Positions 4,975-5,563 of a DNA stretch of 5,563 nt are shown here, one piece after another; position 1 is the stretch's first letter, and each line of letters opens with the position of its first letter. Both the position numbers and the translations under genes were made by a program. Source of the stretch: Symbiobacteriaceae bacterium (GTDB lineage: Bacteria > Bacillota > JAAYKD01 > WRDA01); contig WREE01000135.1 of assembly GCA_009779515.1 (NCBI GenBank), forward strand, positions 1-5,563, in the 5' to 3' direction. The notes beneath the pieces were generated by a model, which was not told where the DNA came from, ran no database searches, and saw only the letters and a list, made by a program, of their open reading frames with translations.

Positions 4975-5563
4975 ACCCCCAGGAAATCCGCTCTCCTTTT
5001 CCTATTGTGCGTTGCCAACTGGCTGGGGGAGTGCAGCTTATTTGGGTGCAGCGGCCTGGCTTGCTACGCAAGATGGCTTACTGGACGGTGCCCGTCGGTT
5101 CCGGGCAGCAGCTCTTACCGGACAATGCTGATGACCATATCATACTGCCCGCCGGAGTGGCTCATTTTCTGGAGCATCAGCTCTTTCGGGAGGAAGATGG
5201 CAGTAGCATAAGCGATGCCTTTGCCGCGCTGGGTGCTCAGGATAACGCTTTTACCTACTTTGACCAAACCGGGTACGGCTTTCGTTGCACCGCTAATTTT
5301 CCTCAGGCACTGCGCCTATTGCTCTCCTTTACAGCACACCCTTTTATCGATGAGGAGAGTGTGGCTACGGAAAGGGAAATTATCAACCAGGAGCTGCTTA
5401 TGTACCGAGACTATCCGGACAGTGTTTTAGATCTCAACCTGCGTCATGCCCTCTTCGGCCATCATCCCGCTGGGGAGGATATCGCTGGCACTCCCGAGAG
5501 CCTGAACCAGATAACCCCGGAGTTGCTGCGCTCGTGCCACCGCGCCTTTTATCATCCCAGCAG
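4968..5563 (+). CDS. ymfH: YmfH-type M16 zinc peptidase, catalytic subunit (3' end beyond window)
   Basis: The first 198 codons of an M16B metallopeptidase are present; the family usually has about 420-430 residues, so roughly half is missing off the window edge. The inverted zinc motif HFLEH (66-70) gives two histidine ligands and the catalytic glutamate. Glu135 and Glu142, seven residues apart in TEREIINQELLMYRD, fit the downstream glutamates, with Glu142 the likely third zinc ligand, 72 residues after the motif. The following HALFGHHPAGEDIAGT (160-175) is the usual M16 block. With YmfF it should form a heterodimer that degrades or trims peptides in the cytoplasm; the natural substrate is unknown. 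The ATG overlaps the last seven bases of ymfF and has GGAG four bases upstream, so translational coupling is likely. Confidence 0.92.
   Translation, partial: MLNPQEIRSPFPIVRCQLAGGVQLIWVQRPGLLRKMAYWTVPVGSGQQLLPDNADDHIILPAGVAHFLEHQLFREEDGSSISDAFAALGAQDNAFTYFDQTGYGFRCTANFPQALRLLLSFTAHPFIDEESVATEREIINQELLMYRDYPDSVLDLNLRHALFGHHPAGEDIAGTPESLNQITPELLRSCHRAFYHPS

Overview
This 5.6 kb window looks like chromosomal DNA from a Bacillota (Firmicutes) species, probably a Clostridia-type lineage. Evidence for this is the DUF2225 protein, the YmfF/YmfH pair of M16 peptidase homologues, a biotin ligase without a DNA-binding domain, the strong AGGAGG-type ribosome binding sites and the GTG start. The species cannot be named from the sequence. 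No rRNA, tRNA, CRISPR array, insertion sequence or attachment site was seen.

Left region (1-1638, plus strand): three closely packed genes that look accessory. The first is a small unknown gene that may be cut by the window edge. The next two (345-1145 and 1159-1638) are paralogues that share an N-terminal DUF3849-like domain. The longer one carries an extra C-terminal half of about 140 residues, rich in Trp and Tyr, that I do not recognise. The spacings are 12 and 13 bases, so they probably form one transcription unit.

Middle region (1621-3231, minus strand): birA, a single-function biotin-protein ligase, lies downstream of a gene for a DUF2225 zinc-ribbon/TPR-like protein. The two are probably cotranscribed from a near-consensus sigma-A promoter (TTGCCA, 17 bases, TACAAT) at 3269-3297. 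The end of birA overlaps the end of the second DUF3849 gene tail to tail by 18 bases, so no terminator fits between them.

Right region (3324-5563, plus strand): a thioredoxin-like gene, then ymfF and ymfH. Gaps of 7 bases and then a 7-base overlap mark an operon. YmfF has lost the M16 zinc site but keeps the R/Y motif. YmfH has HFLEH and the downstream glutamates, so the pair looks like an M16B heterodimer of one non-catalytic and one catalytic chain. ymfH runs off the window. The thioredoxin keeps WCGPC but has Gln in place of the buried Asp26.

No clearly new multi-gene system is proven here. The best candidates for something undescribed are the DUF3849 cluster, with its unassigned C-terminal half and an internal hairpin plus ribosome-binding-site signal, and the thioredoxin/M16 pairing.
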